Below, one piece after another: positions 11,046-22,993 of a stretch of 64,000 nucleotides of DNA. The translations under genes and the position numbers were made by a program. A model generated the notes under the pieces. The model was not told the DNA's origin, ran no database searches, and saw nothing but the letters and a program-made list of their open reading frames with translations. Source of the DNA: Phytoseiulus persimilis (lineage: Eukaryota > Arthropoda > Arachnida > Mesostigmata > Phytoseiidae). Position 1 is the stretch's first letter, and each line of letters begins with the position of its first letter. The DNA lies in the NCBI GenBank assembly GCA_037576195.1, contig CM075103.1:28852723-28916722 (forward strand). Reading direction: 5' to 3'.

Positions 11046-14000
11046 GCCGGGGCTTGCATCGGTGCTTGGGAGCCTCTGTTGGACAAGTCTGCTAAAGCCA
11101 AACGTTGTGATCTTCATGTATATACGCGTGTACTCACCATGTAAACCCAACGTGCAACTCGCCCCGCGGATTTTTTTTGGGAACTGGACTAGATCTCAGG
11201 GGAAGAACCTCTAGAAGACGCAACTCCTGCAGTCCGAAATAATTTTAACGACTTCCGAAGACATCCTACCACGGGTGGTTCCTGAAAACTCTCGGCGTGG
11301 ACTCGCTAAGGAACCCAGAGCTCCATTTTGAATCATTGAGGGCTGTCGCCCTGGACACTCGATTGAGTATTCGAATTTGAGAAAGATGAAGAGATCGATT
11401 TGTGAATGTCGTCTGTCCTCGAGAGCTCGTGGAATCGATGCCCGCCGAGTCGGAAAGCAACAGAGCCCCCGGAAACCCGTTCGTGGTCATAAATCAAGGC
11501 TCATAAGAGGCGTATTTGCACGGGATCCGAACGAGTCTCACAGGCTCTGGGCCGGATGAGCGGACTTTCTGATTGTCCGGATTCCAGAATCGTTGGTCCG
11601 AGGAGATTCTCGGATCGAGGGTGCCGGCCCTGATTGATGACTTCCACTGGAGCAGTTGAATCAAGGAGGTGTTAGGAGGTCCGGGCTTCCCGACTTCATA
11701 ACCTGGCCCGCTACAAGTCCAGGGAGGTTCCGCGTTTCAGTAACGATTCGGGAACCCGGGGAACCACCGTCATGCTATTCATGCTGATAACGGACCCCCC
11801 TTCTCACGATGATCCGAACCATCGACTCTCCATGTAAGATAGGGATCTTTTTTCCACCAAAGCTTCTTGCGAGGGACATCTTGTTTATGTATAGATCATG
11901 CCTTCATCGGAAAGCTCCTTAGACGTGGTATCGTTCCCAAAACAGGTGAATGATTATTATCTGAGGAACTTGTGGTCGGGATAGATTGGCTATCTACGGG
12001 ATTTCAGGGTGAGCGTGTTATTTTTCCAAAGAATCGAGGGAATAAAGATTCATACGAACATCAGGGTTCTCCCTTCGCTGCCATATTCGATAGGCCGACG
12101 TTGTCTCTTATTTTTTCGCTCAACGGTCCCCTCGAGAAAGCTGGTAAGCGAGGCAGTCAAGTCGTCCAAATCACCGGAGTTTTCGACAAGCTAGTGAAAG
12201 TCTAAACGTACGACAGGAGAGGACTCCCTCGAACTGGGTTGAAATCCTCCAAAGAACGTCTCTACAACTAATTGTGGGGCTAACAACGCGATAGGCTGGA
12301 CGGATGCAGTCTATTGCAAATGACAGTCCGGAAAGAGGAGGAACCAGCTTCGGTCGTCTTGCTTCGAGCATGCGGCTGGTCCAGACACTAATGAACCCGT
12401 TTCACGCTGGCTCGTTCGCTTTCGGGAGCTCCTAGGCACTGACCTTCATTCCGCCTCCCACTTACAGTCGCTAAAATGTCGAGCAGAGACTAGTCTGCGA
12501 CTGAACGTTCGTTCCGCTCGAAGAGTGATCATTCGCTATCATTGACTTCCCATGCGCATCATTAGTAAGAAACATCTACCGAGGAAGGACAGGCTGCCTA
12601 CGTTTTCCCACTATTCATCCATTGACATTAAGAAAACTATTCCTCAATGAGTTAGATAGAGCCAGGGCTATTGTCCGTGAAATGGAAGTCATTCCTCGAG
12701 GTGTTGACTCACCGCCAGGCCGCAATCGGCGGAAGCGAATCCATCCAGAATCCTCGCTTGATGAACTGGGACGCTTCGGTGGCCGCAGCGAGATGTTTGT
12801 TTGGTTCAGCTGACGAATTCCAAATCGCATCATCAGGGGACCAGTATACTGGACGAGGTTTTCCATGAGTGCGAGTTTCAAACGACCCATTATCTGTCAC
12901 GAGTCACGAGGCATTTAAATACCCAGGACCACCAGCGGTGCCTTGCCACTCCCAGGAAGACAGCAAATGGTGAGAGGTCAGGGAAGGACCTCCGGAAGAC
13001 AGTGTTCAAACTGCCTGCTATATTAAGGCCTGACCACCTCATCCTTCTATTGGACGTGCTCCCAAGCAGCCTTCTTGGTCCTCACTTTTTCGAGAGTGGG
13101 TCACCGACGAGCTCGAGCTTCCGCACTCGTCAGCTGAGACAATACTCCATGGGCTTGGGCTCGGGTTCCGCCATGAGAACCTGTCGTGAGATCAATGAAG
13201 AGTCGAACCGTCGACAGTAACGCGGCTGGCTCGATATTAAAAACATGATTAGGCGAAGTGGCCCTTCGATCTGTGCCCAAGGTGGCCCTTATGACTCACA
13301 GAAACCCCGGAGTGAGTAATGTATCAGGCCCACTCTGCGGACTCTACGTTGGAAGGGGGAAGGGCATCAGTTGAGCGGGGAGGGGAGGGCTGGTTGTACT
13401 GGAATCTGCGTCGAGACAACACCGACTCACGACAGAAAAAATCATGTCAATTCGAACTGTCGTTTGGAAACCAGCGAACAAGCTTATTATCCGCCTAAAA
13501 GATGCGGGTGTATCCAGGAAAGAAGCTAAATTTCCCTGCTACATGGGCTCCGAAGCGATGAGAAGATACCCATGGATGAATGGTTTGCTCTGAATGGGAT
13601 ACCAGAATCCCTCCCTGGAGTTGAATCAGGGAGCGAACAGATTTCCTCACCCTGAAAGTGACACGCACGCCGTTCCGAGCGAGGGACGCCAGATTTTGTC
13701 TTCGCGGGAATTCCGCTATGGTTACGTGACTTCATGGTCGCGACAGGCAGCGCCACGTTCTGAGTTATCGCAGGGAAGATTCAAGAACTACAGCAGGTGA
13801 GGTTTCCCGGATCATTCTATCAGTCCATGGTCCGGCGAGCGGCGGTCACACAAGTTTTGTAAGTCTGATGTGAGTGAGAGAGCATGGAGGCCCCTTCCGA
13901 TCCATATACCTCCAAATATAAACTTGCGTGCGGCGGTCATCATATAGAGCACAGAGTGCATCGATCGATCCGCGAGATTGGACGTTAGAATTCGAGCCAC

Positions 14001-14564
14001 GGCTGAATTTTCCCACTGATTTAGAGCCAACGGTGAACTAGGAAGCTTATTGGAGGATATGCATCGAGAACATAATAGAGCATCGCTGGTTCTGACTCGA
14101 TCACTCGGTTTCGCTCATCATTGCACTGCTTGGGACGCTTCCTTGATGAATTCACCCGATCGCATTCCTGGACGCAAGCTCGAGGAGACTGGATGTCTTG
14201 AAGCAATCATCGAGGAAATGGGGAACTCATTGACTTGATCAGGCTTGTTTGAAAGATCGATGCCTCGCGGAAGCAATCGATTCCTCCATCCTCCTCTACA
14301 TGGAGTTTCGCCCCCGACTTCTCACCTCTTCACGATCCTCCGGCTGTCTCCGTGACGGAGGACTCCATGTTCGGTTCTCAGTTGACTGCGTAGTTCTCGG
14401 CGACGAAATCTCTCCATTGATTCGAAGTTTTCCTCCCGATACCAGCTTGACTTGTGCGGCCTCAATATTACCTTCGTTTGTATCACTGCCGCCGTGTTTC
14501 TCCGATAATGAGGCTGGTTGCCTTACCCTCGAGCCTGCGTGTAGGGTAGGACTCCTCCTGGCAG
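11046..14564. other. No gene assigned
   Basis: No recognisable gene. The frame at 12622-12813 (+) begins in a protein-like way (LRKLFLNELDRARAIVREME) but ends after 63 codons without splice support. A purine-rich patch lies at about 13,350-13,395. The rest has no feature that I can support. Confidence 0.45.
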
Positions 14565-14837
14565 AGCACCAGCGATGACGTTAACGACCATGTTCTGACT
14601 TGTTCACAAACGAATGAAATATTTTCCTCCTGCTCCCCGATACATATGCCGATTCCTATTGATGCAGCCGCTAGTGCTCTTCTGAGAGATCTCCGCTCAT
14701 CACTTGATACGTTCTTGAGCCCGTTGTTGCCCGAATTCGCGGAGGCTCTAGGCAGCGAGCCTTCGCTGTTGCGAGATGCGGTTCGACAACAACACACCGT
14801 GAACGTTGTGGCGCTCATGTCTCAGGGCGACGGTTAG
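14565..14837 (+). CDS. Candidate terminal exon, unassigned
   Basis: After a pyrimidine-rich acceptor (CTCCTCCTGGCAG|A) a frame of 91 codons runs to the stop at 14835-14837. The second half is a regular amphipathic helix-like stretch (LLRDLRSSLDTFLSPLLPEF) with a polar C-terminus ending MSQGDG. It shows no family that I recognise. Length and composition fit a last exon; no matching upstream exon was identified. Confidence 0.28.
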   Translation, partial: STSDDVNDHVLTCSQTNEIFSSCSPIHMPIPIDAAASALLRDLRSSLDTFLSPLLPEFAEALGSEPSLLRDAVRQQHTVNVVALMSQGDG

Positions 14838-16378
14838 AGAAAGGGGACTCCTGGAGATGGCGCGTTGGGTTGGAGTGTTTACCTCCCTGCGCGCCAGATT
14901 CAGTAACGAGTTGGCGGGGAGTGTTCATTGCGCTCTTGAACACCGTTGTACAATACGAAGCTGTTCCAGATCGATTCGAACTAGGTTGAGGAGCAGATTG
15001 ACGACTCCGGTATAGAAATTTTTGGAAACTTCGATGTTATGCCTTCATGCACTCTGAGCGGCTTTGAAATCTCGGAAAGCTGTGGGAAATGGAACAAAAC
15101 GACAAGATTACTATGCTCGTTATGCGAGCAGTGATGCAGAAGATTCGCACTCTGATCCGGAGCAAGACTTTCATCGAGAACCCGGGGCAATCATGCATGC
15201 AGAATTGCAGGATAGACCTTCGTAGTGATGCCGAAATCCGAATTGTCGACAAAATACTCCATTATTCAGTTCAAGCTCACGATTGGCGCCTGTAACTCCC
15301 GCCTGGTGCTCGTGGTCGAGCACGAATCGATGGATCCCACAAACTATCGAAAGAAAGTTTCGATCGCCTGTCTACTGTTTTGAGAGTCCGAACTTCTAGC
15401 TCTTGCGACAGGGCGTGCGCGTGCAACTGTTGTGGGTAGTGGAAACGTCTCCCTTCTCTCCGCCCATATTGATGTTCGGAGTAGTTTCGAGCAGGATAGT
15501 TGTGAGATAACCAAACTCCCGAATTGCTCTCGAGACTGGGGGAGGAGCGCACGACTGGAGGTCGCGACGAAGCCTTACCTCGTGAACAGTCTCTTCAAAT
15601 AACAGCTTCTGCGGCTCCCATCCGAACGGATCCCAGCTTCGTATCTGTGCGGGGCCCAGACGGTGAAACATGGAATATCCTCTGTGTTTGTCTGGCTCAT
15701 TGGTCGCTCTCTGGATAGATCATGTAAATTTTCGGGGCTCCCCAGATCATCTTCAAGTCGGAGAATCAACTCTCACAGCTATCACTCGAGCTCGAGCAGG
15801 CGGCAACCTCCCCGTCGGGTTCTCCTGCTTGGTGAACCTCTCGACCGAATTTGATTCCCCGACTTTGCATGAGTTGAGAGCTTCTCCTGATTCGCGAAAT
15901 GAGCATTTCGAATCGCTCGAGCGGAATGATTCCAAGGGCTCAGTCGGTTTTGGATCAGAGCTTTGACGGTGACAAGCTGATCTTTCAGATCTCCTCTTGA
16001 TTCGTTAGACCGAATCCAACCCCGGCACCAACGAAAACTCTGTCTTGGAATATTGTCTCGCTGTCCCATGAAGCTTCGACAGATCGGGCGAACTCAAGTC
16101 GTTGATGGTTTTTTTTTAGATCGTCACCTCTGCCTCTTCTCAAAACTCCCAAACCTTCACGGCTCTTCCTGGCTTCTCCATGCGTGACAGTGGGTACGAG
16201 GCAAACGGGGAGTAGACACTCTCCGCCTTCACAGAGAAGGAAACAGCGTCTCCTCTCGAAGTTTGCTTCGTTGGTTAGATGAACTCCCCGTCATTCAGGA
16301 AGCTTCGTATTCTTGTGTTTCTTCGCGCTAGCAAATCTGTTGTTCTTGCTGATGGGCGAAGGCCTCCGGAGAGCTCCC
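14838..16378. other. No gene assigned
   Basis: Only short overlapping frames on both strands; nothing with splice support or family resemblance. Confidence 0.45.
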
Positions 16379-16530
16379 GAACTCACAAACCTTAAGACCC
16401 AAGCCCACCGCCCGCAATGGGATTTGCGAGGCGATAGGGAGTGTTACTGAAGCAATACCGAAAAGGTGAATCCGGGACACTCCTGAGGGCTGGCTGAGAG
16501 GTTCAGCCGAAAACAGAGAACTCACAAACC
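16379..16530 (+). mobile_element. SINE copy 2 (3' fragment)
   Basis: Body at 16392-16517, matching only the 3' third of the family. It is bounded by a perfect 13-bp direct repeat, GAACTCACAAACC, at 16379-16391 and 16518-16530. The tRNA-like head is missing, as expected when reverse transcription stops early. Confidence 0.85.
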
Positions 16531-17430
16531 GTTCGCGCTCAGTAGGAAGAGGCTGCACGAGGCCATTGCAACGTACGGGGGCGCCGCTCAGTGGGTTTCT
16601 CGGCCGGAAGAGATTGACGGAAGGTGTGTCAAAAAACGTTTTCGAGTGTGTCACGGAGACATTCAGAAAATTCAAGGAGCTCGGGCATTATGAGCCCCCA
16701 GCCTCGAAGTCATCGAAGAAGAAATGAGATCGAAAATAATACATACCCGGCGCAGCATACTCATATATCCGACATGTCCCCACCGAAAGGCAGGTCTGGG
16801 TCCTTGAAATTTTGGGATCGATCACCCGGATTCCGCCAACTGCTCTGGGAGTTTTCACCGGGTGGGTTTTTTTCTGATCTGTCGAGCTCGCAGTTGCAAG
16901 AATGGGTGGCTTTTTGCTTCCGCCATGGACACTAAGTGCGGACGTCTCAGGCTCCCTACTCTCAGAAACCGTACTTCAAACTGGTCTCAAGTGCCACAGG
17001 GAGTCTGTGAAGCGGTTGTTCCTCAGCAACAAAGCTCCATGGTTGCAGATAGAGTTGTGTTGCATGATTATCTGATTGGTACCTCTGCACAACAGATTCG
17101 ATGGATGTGCCTAGTCTCACCATGAACCTTCAGTCGATCTAGGAATTCGTATCACAATGTCCATCTGCCCCACAGTATTCGGATCTGGGCCTTCCGCAGG
17201 ATCCACGAGATATTCGCGGATCCGCAAGACCAGCGCACATTTGATCGTGAAATTCCATGAGGGAATGGTCGTAGGGCAAACACGAATTACCTGTCTTTAG
17301 TTGTGGTTATCGCCCGTGGTTCCGTAGCCCGATGGTGTCAGCCGTACAGGGTATTTTCAAGTCAGGAATTTTTGAGCTCGGTTCTGCTTTGTTTGTTTGT
17401 GTGCTTGTTTCGCGCCACAGTAGCTCAGAG
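16531..17430. other. No gene assigned
   Basis: No gene recognised. The end of this stretch (17,370-17,420) is T-rich and closes with CGCGCCACAG, a possible acceptor for the hAT-like frame that follows. Confidence 0.4.
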
Positions 17431-17444
17431 GCAGCTCTCAGATT

Positions 17445-17633
17445 TTGGAGTCCATACCGCCTACCCTCGTTCAGCCCGAACGAGACTTCAGCATCTTGCG
17501 AATTATGCTCGGCGAAAACCGCGTGAGCCTCGAACCAGAAAGTCTGAACGATACTTTCATGCTCCGAAGAGCGTTTGAATCGGCAAGAAGGAAGTCATCA
17601 AAATCCACCGATGATCCGAGCAAGAATTTGTAG
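17445..17633 (+). pseudogene. hAT transposase C-terminal relic 1
   Basis: A 62-codon frame carries the pattern P..ERDFS....(M)LGENRVSLEPESLN....L, which matches the C-terminal dimerisation region of hAT transposases, where a P-S-ER-FS segment is followed by an R-S-L-P-E-L segment. The frame begins just after a stop and ends at TAG. The DDE catalytic core and BED finger are absent, so this is a fragment or the last exon of a domesticated gene. It differs in type from the two hAT relics at 23 and 34 kb. Confidence 0.5.
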
Positions 17634-20046
17634 GTGAGAAATTCGTAATGATAGGATACAGCCCTCTCAAGAGTTCCCTAACTCGCTTTGTGATGTACAT
17701 AGTTCATTGTTCGCTTGTTCTATTACAGTAAGTGAAACAATGCGTTCATTTGGCGAGTCGCCACATGAATGCAAGAGCTCATATAGTATGTACTTGGCTT
17801 TTCTTCTCTCACTGCTCATCCATATCAAGTTATGGAGAGAAGATGCAGTGAAGCACCCCTCGAGGACAGCGCGTTGCGAGTCTATTTGGTAGCAATGGGG
17901 TGGAAACAGTTTGTGTCGACCGTTAAACTTCGCGGATCCGTCCTGTAGAGATCCGCGAATCCTGGTTCACGGGATCCGCGAATCTAAAAATTTGGGGATC
18001 TTTGGAAGGCCTATTCGGATCCATCGAGTCAACCCCCGGATTTCGGTGAGCCCTCAAGAAATGGCACTCACATCCTTCGATTTGACTGTTCTCCAGAAGC
18101 GGTCTTGACAATAATCAACCGATGTCCGTTTGCCTCGAAACTCGGCTCCTCAGTGTCCTCTCACAGTTGATTAGAACATGATAGTTTCCATGGCTTCCAC
18201 GAGATCTGGAAATAGAAGTAGTAGGCAACCAAGTACGGAGCTGAGCCGAACCAAAATTAATAGAAGGACACCAGAGCCGAACCGACCCGACAAGAATGGA
18301 CATCGAACATGGCTTTCTACAGATGATCCGAGACGTGCGCCCGTTTTTCGTCGAGCCTCTGAATTCCTCCGCCTACTCTCAAAGATCAAGGGAAGAAAAC
18401 GCTCGAAGCTGCTCGATTCACGCATACTCATGCGATCAGACACTACACACTACCCAGAACAATCTGCCGACGACTGACAGTTCCGAGAAATGGGTAATCC
18501 GTCAAATCGTTGCTGAAAGTGTTTTGTCGGATATATACGCTCAGAATGAGCGATTCCCGCCAACATTCTCAATTTCATCCGAGCACATCGTGTCCAGGAG
18601 ATTCCGAACGCGCTTCGTACAGTCGGAGCGCGAGCAACCGAGACGGCTTGTTGAACGCTTCTCCGAGCTACTCTCCCAGATTTCCTCAGGAGTGGGGTTC
18701 GCGGAAGCCCGTATTCCCAGGACCGCAAGCCCGGGGGCGCCCGATCCTGCTGCATAAGGATCGCGGACTTAAGCCGCAGGAGCCCGCGGAAGAACTATCA
18801 TTACTTCAAAATTTCGGATAACTGTCATCTTCTTCGTCAACTATCATTGATAGTAAAGATCCCGGAAGCGGGCCCCATTAAGCCCGGGGTCTTTGGGACC
18901 GTTGGGCTCCAGCCCACGGTTTCCATTTGCGGGCTTTCTATTGCTGTTACCCGTACGGATTGAAGAAACGCGGACCCGCGGTCCTGGGAATGCGAGCTTT
19001 TGCAAACCCTACTCAGGAGTGTCTACGGTCTCGCATCCATCCCTGAGTCATCTAAATAACAATCTGCAGATCGACTCGGGATCAATTCCAGGAGGCTCCC
19101 AAATTCGTTTCGGATTCATCCGAAAACAACTCAGAGATCGATGCAAAATCATCCTCAGCGCCCTCTAGACGGCTGGAGAGACCGACACCATTGAGCCCAC
19201 TCCATGGTACATGGAGAGGAGAATGAAATGCTTTGTTGAATATTCGCGAAAAGCTTTGCGAAAGGCATCGGGCGGCTCATTTGAAGGAGCATACCAGCGG
19301 GAAAACGGCTCGGGAAGTCTTCTCTTCCTCCTCGATGCATACCCCGCAAATAACTGATCCGGCTGTCCGGCAGCCGAATCTTCGAAGTTTCGTCAAGGGT
19401 CTCGTAGAGCACACTCCTCCCATGCGGAATCGTTGATGGAAACCTCTGCTAGCTATTCGTTCCTCACTATGTAGCACCGAAGAAGAGCTCAGATACGGTC
19501 CCAGTGACGATGTTGATGGGTTGGATGAAAACGAATTGTGTGGAAAAGCTGCAGACACAGATCTCATTCGTCGTACCCAGGTGCCTACTTATACAGGTGC
19601 GTTCCGTAGCCTTGAAGGCACTACTTTGGGATCGGTTCCTGGGACTATGGGGCCCTGAAATGTCCAGTTCCAGGATGTCGAGGATGTAGTCAGGGAACCG
19701 GCTGCAAAGTTTCAGATATTGGTTCGGAATCAGGGACCCGGCTACAACGCTTCGGAACCAGGTCTGGAAGCGGGTCTCAGAAACCAGTGCCCGGATCTCA
19801 AATTGATGCAAACCACCCAGCTGTGCAGTTGCTGCATCGATCCGAAGGTTTTCCCTCTCACTTAGAACCCAGGTCTTCCTGCTTGAGTCTTGGAGCTGAA
19901 CCAGCGTGACTCTCGGGTGGAAAAAGAGAAGGGCGGATGCACGCAGCAATCGCGTACCCGGGCGCCTCGGACGGATTCGAGAAGTTCCCACCATGAGACT
20001 CCGCTGACGATTAACGCAGGGGCAAAAACGAGATTCTGTTAATGGA
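17634..20046. other. No gene assigned; several open frames
   Basis: Three overlapping plus-strand frames at 18,178-18,821 (99, 153 and 103 codons) and a 175-codon minus frame at 19,467-19,994 are protein-like in places but have no family match and no convincing splice sites. The motif GATCCGCGA or its complement occurs three times in 17,931-17,983, a short local repeat. I cannot support a gene model. Confidence 0.4.
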
Positions 20047-20362
20047 TCAGCGATCCTCAGGGTAATAGAATCGCTTGTACTTTTCGATCTCTGAGAATAT
20101 TCTTGCTCTGGTCAATGGCAAGTGAGTCAGATCTACCTCCGCATTGATTCGTACCGGTACGAACTCGATCGGTTGACTCGACACTTTTCCTTGTCGGGAT
20201 AATATTGATAAGAGGGTCATTCTTGAGCCGCCCCAGGGGACCAAATCGACCTCCGATCGGTGAGGGTAACCAGAATACTCGTCGTCGTTCCACTTATCGA
20301 TCGCAAAGAAGAAATCATGAGTCCGACCATCTTCCACGAGGTTGTGAGGGGAGGGAGAATTA
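20047..20362 (-). CDS. Candidate terminal exon, unassigned
   Basis: An acceptor, TGTTTTCAG|T, at 20363-20365 opens a frame of about 105 codons that ends in TGA at 20047-20049. The translation has a protein-like composition rich in aromatic and acidic residues (FAIDKWNDDEYSGYPHRSE near the start, FSEIEKYKRFYYPEDR at the end), with no domain I recognise. The neighbouring minus frame at about 20,453-20,602 (ending DSMSPYIG) may be an earlier exon of the same gene. No splice donor between the two was convincing. Confidence 0.38.
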
Positions 20363-20704
20363 CTGAAAACAGATACTCGATTCGACCCCTCTTCATACTA
20401 TCTATGTTCTTAGACGATTCTCAATCTATCGATCAAGATTCACTTCCTCCCTATCCAATATAGGGCGACATCGAGTCATGCGAGTGTTTTTCCTTTCCTG
20501 TTGAGCCGAACCCCTGCGGGAACTGCTCGATTGACACCTCCTGACCCGTTGACAAAGCTTCATCGGCTTCGTTCGTAGTGATGGGTGGCATAAACACCCT
20601 CATGGGTCGCCATCAAAGTCGAGTCTCCCGCCGCAGAAGATTCCGCTGCAGCATAGATTTCGGCATCAGACATCATTCCGTGGCATTGCTGTTACGCATA
20701 TATA
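20363..20704. other. Flank of the Tigger insertion
   Basis: Contains a short minus-strand open frame (about 20,453-20,602) and, next to the Tigger element, the few bases that continue the interrupted hAT relic to a TAA stop. The TA at 20703-20704 is one copy of the Tigger target duplication. Confidence 0.5.
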
Positions 20705-20728
20705 CAGTCGACCACGCTTATAAGAGAC
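20705..20728 (+). repeat. Tigger terminal inverted repeat, left
   Basis: 24 bp, identical in inverted orientation to 22968-22991. It starts CAGTCGACC, close to the CAG-type ends of pogo/Tigger elements, and contains the palindrome TTATAA. Confidence 0.95.
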
Positions 20729-20957
20729 AGGTCGGGAAATCGAATGAAGTCTCTTATACGCGGTTTCTCTCTTATAACCGAGGTGAGCTCGTTTTTCATG
20801 AATCTGACGGTTTGCACAGCCTGTGAATGTGATAACTGGCGTCCAGAAGATGAAACATTTCGTGTCGATAACAATATGCTGGTTTATTTTATTATAGTAA
20901 CTCTCATATCCTCGGTTCTGTTACTTGTATTATATCTCGAGATCGAGTTCCGGAACT

Positions 20958-22460
20958 CTACCGGGAGAAGTGCGTTATTCTACTCTGAACACGCATCTTG
21001 AGAATTCTGGTCTGAATTATGTTCTCAACGGCGTAAAACTCCTCGAAGCTCTCCACGTTCTCTTCCATGAATCTCCTGACAACGGACAACGCTTGCAGAA
21101 CATCTGTTGTCGCAACAGGCGGCACGAAGGGTTCTTCCTCGGCTTCCGTTGCCCGGAGTTCTCCACCCTCGCATTGGCCCGCACTCGACTGCGTGACCGC
21201 TTCACAGATCTCCGAATCACTCAGCATTCCGAAACATTCAGCGTCATCATCAATGTCGACGAAGGCTGCGAAGTGCTCGTCGGTCATGCCCTGCGGGGCG
21301 GGTACTTCTATTTGGACTTCATCCTCGTTTTCTTCATTCTCGGAATCCTCACTTTTGCTGAACTTGGCCTTCCGGAAGCAGTTTCGAATTGTTGTCGCCG
21401 TGACCAAACACCATGAGCGCTTCAGCAGATGGAGAGCCTGCAGAACGTCGATCGACTTGACCGATGACTCCATGTTCTTTCCTGCTGCCAAATCACTGAG
21501 GATCATTCGCATGATCTGGGTGCGGTAGTGTGCTTTCGCGGATCGAATGATGCCTTGGTCTAGAGGCTGAATCAACGACGTTGTATTCGGCGGCATGAAA
21601 ACAATCTGTATGTTTTTCAGAAGTGCTGATGGATCAAGCTTGTGGCAAGTTGCATTGTCGCAGAAGAGGAGAATTTTGCGGTCGCCTAGCTGCCGATCCC
21701 ATTTTCGGAGTATCTCCGACCAGATCCAGTTCGTCATCCATGCGTTCGCGCTACTATAGTAGCGAACGGGTGGAGTGCCTCGAGAAAAGCAGCGTGGATT
21801 CTTGAATTTTCCGATTGCGAACATTTTCTTATCGGATCCGGTCGAGTTCGTTATGAACAGAACTGTCAGTCGATCTTTCGAAATCTTTACACCGGTTGGC
21901 TTCGACCCTGACATTGCCAATGTGCCGGAGGGAGTCGCTTTGTAGAACAGCCCACTTTCATCGGCGTTGTAAATTTCCTCGGGATCGATCCCTGCCACGA
22001 TCGAAGGGTACACTTTCCGGATCCACTCTGTCGCAGCTCCATGGTCTGCTCCTGAGCGTTCTCCAGAGGCTTCGATGAACTTGATGCCGTGCCTTTTCTT
22101 GAATCGATGCAACCAGCCCTCGTTGGCATCGAAGTCTGAGTTACCCAGCTGCGAAGCCAACTGCGCAGCTTTCTCTTTCAGCAACACGCCTGAGATAGGA
22201 ACATTTTGCACACGCATTTGCTGGAACCAGGTCAAAACAGCTTCGTGAACATCTTCATTCTTACTCATGCGTTTTCTTTTGCGGTTTGACTCGTTGTCTT
22301 CTGATGAGAGTCTCCTGAGAGTTGTTTCGGCTTGCTTGCACTTGAATACCGATGACCTTCCAACTCCAAACTTCTTGACCGCTTCATCAGGAGTATGTGT
22401 TTTGAGGTAGTCCAGCAACTCTATCTTCTCCATGAGGTTGAGAGTCTTTCGCGAGGACAT
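20958..22460 (-). CDS. Tigger/pogo-family transposase, intact
   Basis: This 500-aa enzyme cuts and pastes the surrounding element by binding its inverted repeats and acting through a DDD metal site. Residues about 5-45 form a Psq/CENP-B-type helix-turn-helix (KIELLDYLK...VKKFGVGRSSV). Residues about 70-125 form the second DNA-binding domain of CENP-B/Tc5 type, ending WLHRFKKRHGI. The DDE_1 catalytic domain covers about 160-350, with D167 (YNADESG), D268 (FCDNATCH) and D301 (QPLDQG), giving 32 residues between the last two Asp, normal for pogo elements. The C-terminus from about 369 is acidic and less conserved. No stop or frameshift is present, length is typical, and the ATG lies at the start of the HTH. 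An alternative is a domesticated TIGD-like gene, but the intact ends argue for a transposon. Confidence 0.95.
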   Translation of the reverse strand: MSSRKTLNLMEKIELLDYLKTHTPDEAVKKFGVGRSSVFKCKQAETTLRRLSSEDNESNRKRKRMSKNEDVHEAVLTWFQQMRVQNVPISGVLLKEKAAQLASQLGNSDFDANEGWLHRFKKRHGIKFIEASGERSGADHGAATEWIRKVYPSIVAGIDPEEIYNADESGLFYKATPSGTLAMSGSKPTGVKISKDRLTVLFITNSTGSDKKMFAIGKFKNPRCFSRGTPPVRYYSSANAWMTNWIWSEILRKWDRQLGDRKILLFCDNATCHKLDPSALLKNIQIVFMPPNTTSLIQPLDQGIIRSAKAHYRTQIMRMILSDLAAGKNMESSVKSIDVLQALHLLKRSWCLVTATTIRNCFRKAKFSKSEDSENEENEDEVQIEVPAPQGMTDEHFAAFVDIDDDAECFGMLSDSEICEAVTQSSAGQCEGGELRATEAEEEPFVPPVATTDVLQALSVVRRFMEENVESFEEFYAVENIIQTRILKMRVQSRITHFSR

Positions 22461-22859
22461 CTTGGCTTAACCGTTGCGGAGCGATTCTGCTTTACCGTTG
22501 TGGATTGGTTCGAACTTGCCGGTGCTATCAGCCACCAATAACAATCGCGGATTTGGCGCGTAAATGTGCGCTCTCGAAGAGGTAGTGACGCACGATCATG
22601 GACCCATATTTGGAAGCTTTGGAGCTGCACCTCGAATCAGATCGGGTTCTCTGGTTCTCCTGAACCCCTCGTGATGCCCCCACCCCTCACCCCATTTTCA
22701 TCCTAAGAGAACAGATACGTTTCCAGGAGGTGAGCTTCTCGGATTTGTCTCTGTGAGCCCGTTGAGCCACCCAATGACGTCGTTCTCTTTTACGCGGGGT
22801 TTTTGGCACGACCATGCTCGGGGATGGGAGTTCGGGAAATGTCCCTTATAACCGAGTTT

Positions 22860-22991
22860 CTCTTATACACGAGTCTCTTATAAGCGGGTTTTCCTAGCAT
22901 GAAGACCTATGAGAGCTGAAATGAGGAAATCTGAAGGGTCTCTTATAAGCGTGTCTCTTATAAGCGTGTCTCTTATAAGCGTGGTCGACTG
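22860..22991 (+). repeat. Tigger right subterminal repeats and inverted repeat
   Basis: The unit TCTCTTATAAGCGTG occurs three times in tandem at about 22,939-22,984, the last copy being part of the terminal inverted repeat. Related units (TCTCTTATACACGAG, TCTCTTATAAGCGGG) lie just upstream at about 22,860-22,895. The left end has matching but more diverged units at 20,718-20,780. Clustered copies of a palindrome-centred motif near both ends suggest several transposase binding sites. Confidence 0.8.
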
Positions 22992-22993
22992 TA

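Larger units (their letters stand above)
20705..22991 (-). mobile_element. Complete Tigger (pogo/Tc1-mariner) DNA transposon
   Basis: A 2,287-bp element with both ends intact. The first 24 bp (20705-20728, beginning CAGTCGACCACGCTTATAAG) are the exact reverse complement of the last 24 bp (22968-22991). It is flanked by TA at 20703-20704 and 22992-22993, the duplication expected for this superfamily. One intact transposase gene lies inside on the minus strand. The subterminal regions hold repeated TCTCTTATAAGCG-type motifs, which may be transposase binding sites. Identical ends and an unbroken gene suggest a recent, possibly still mobile, insertion. Confidence 0.95.
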
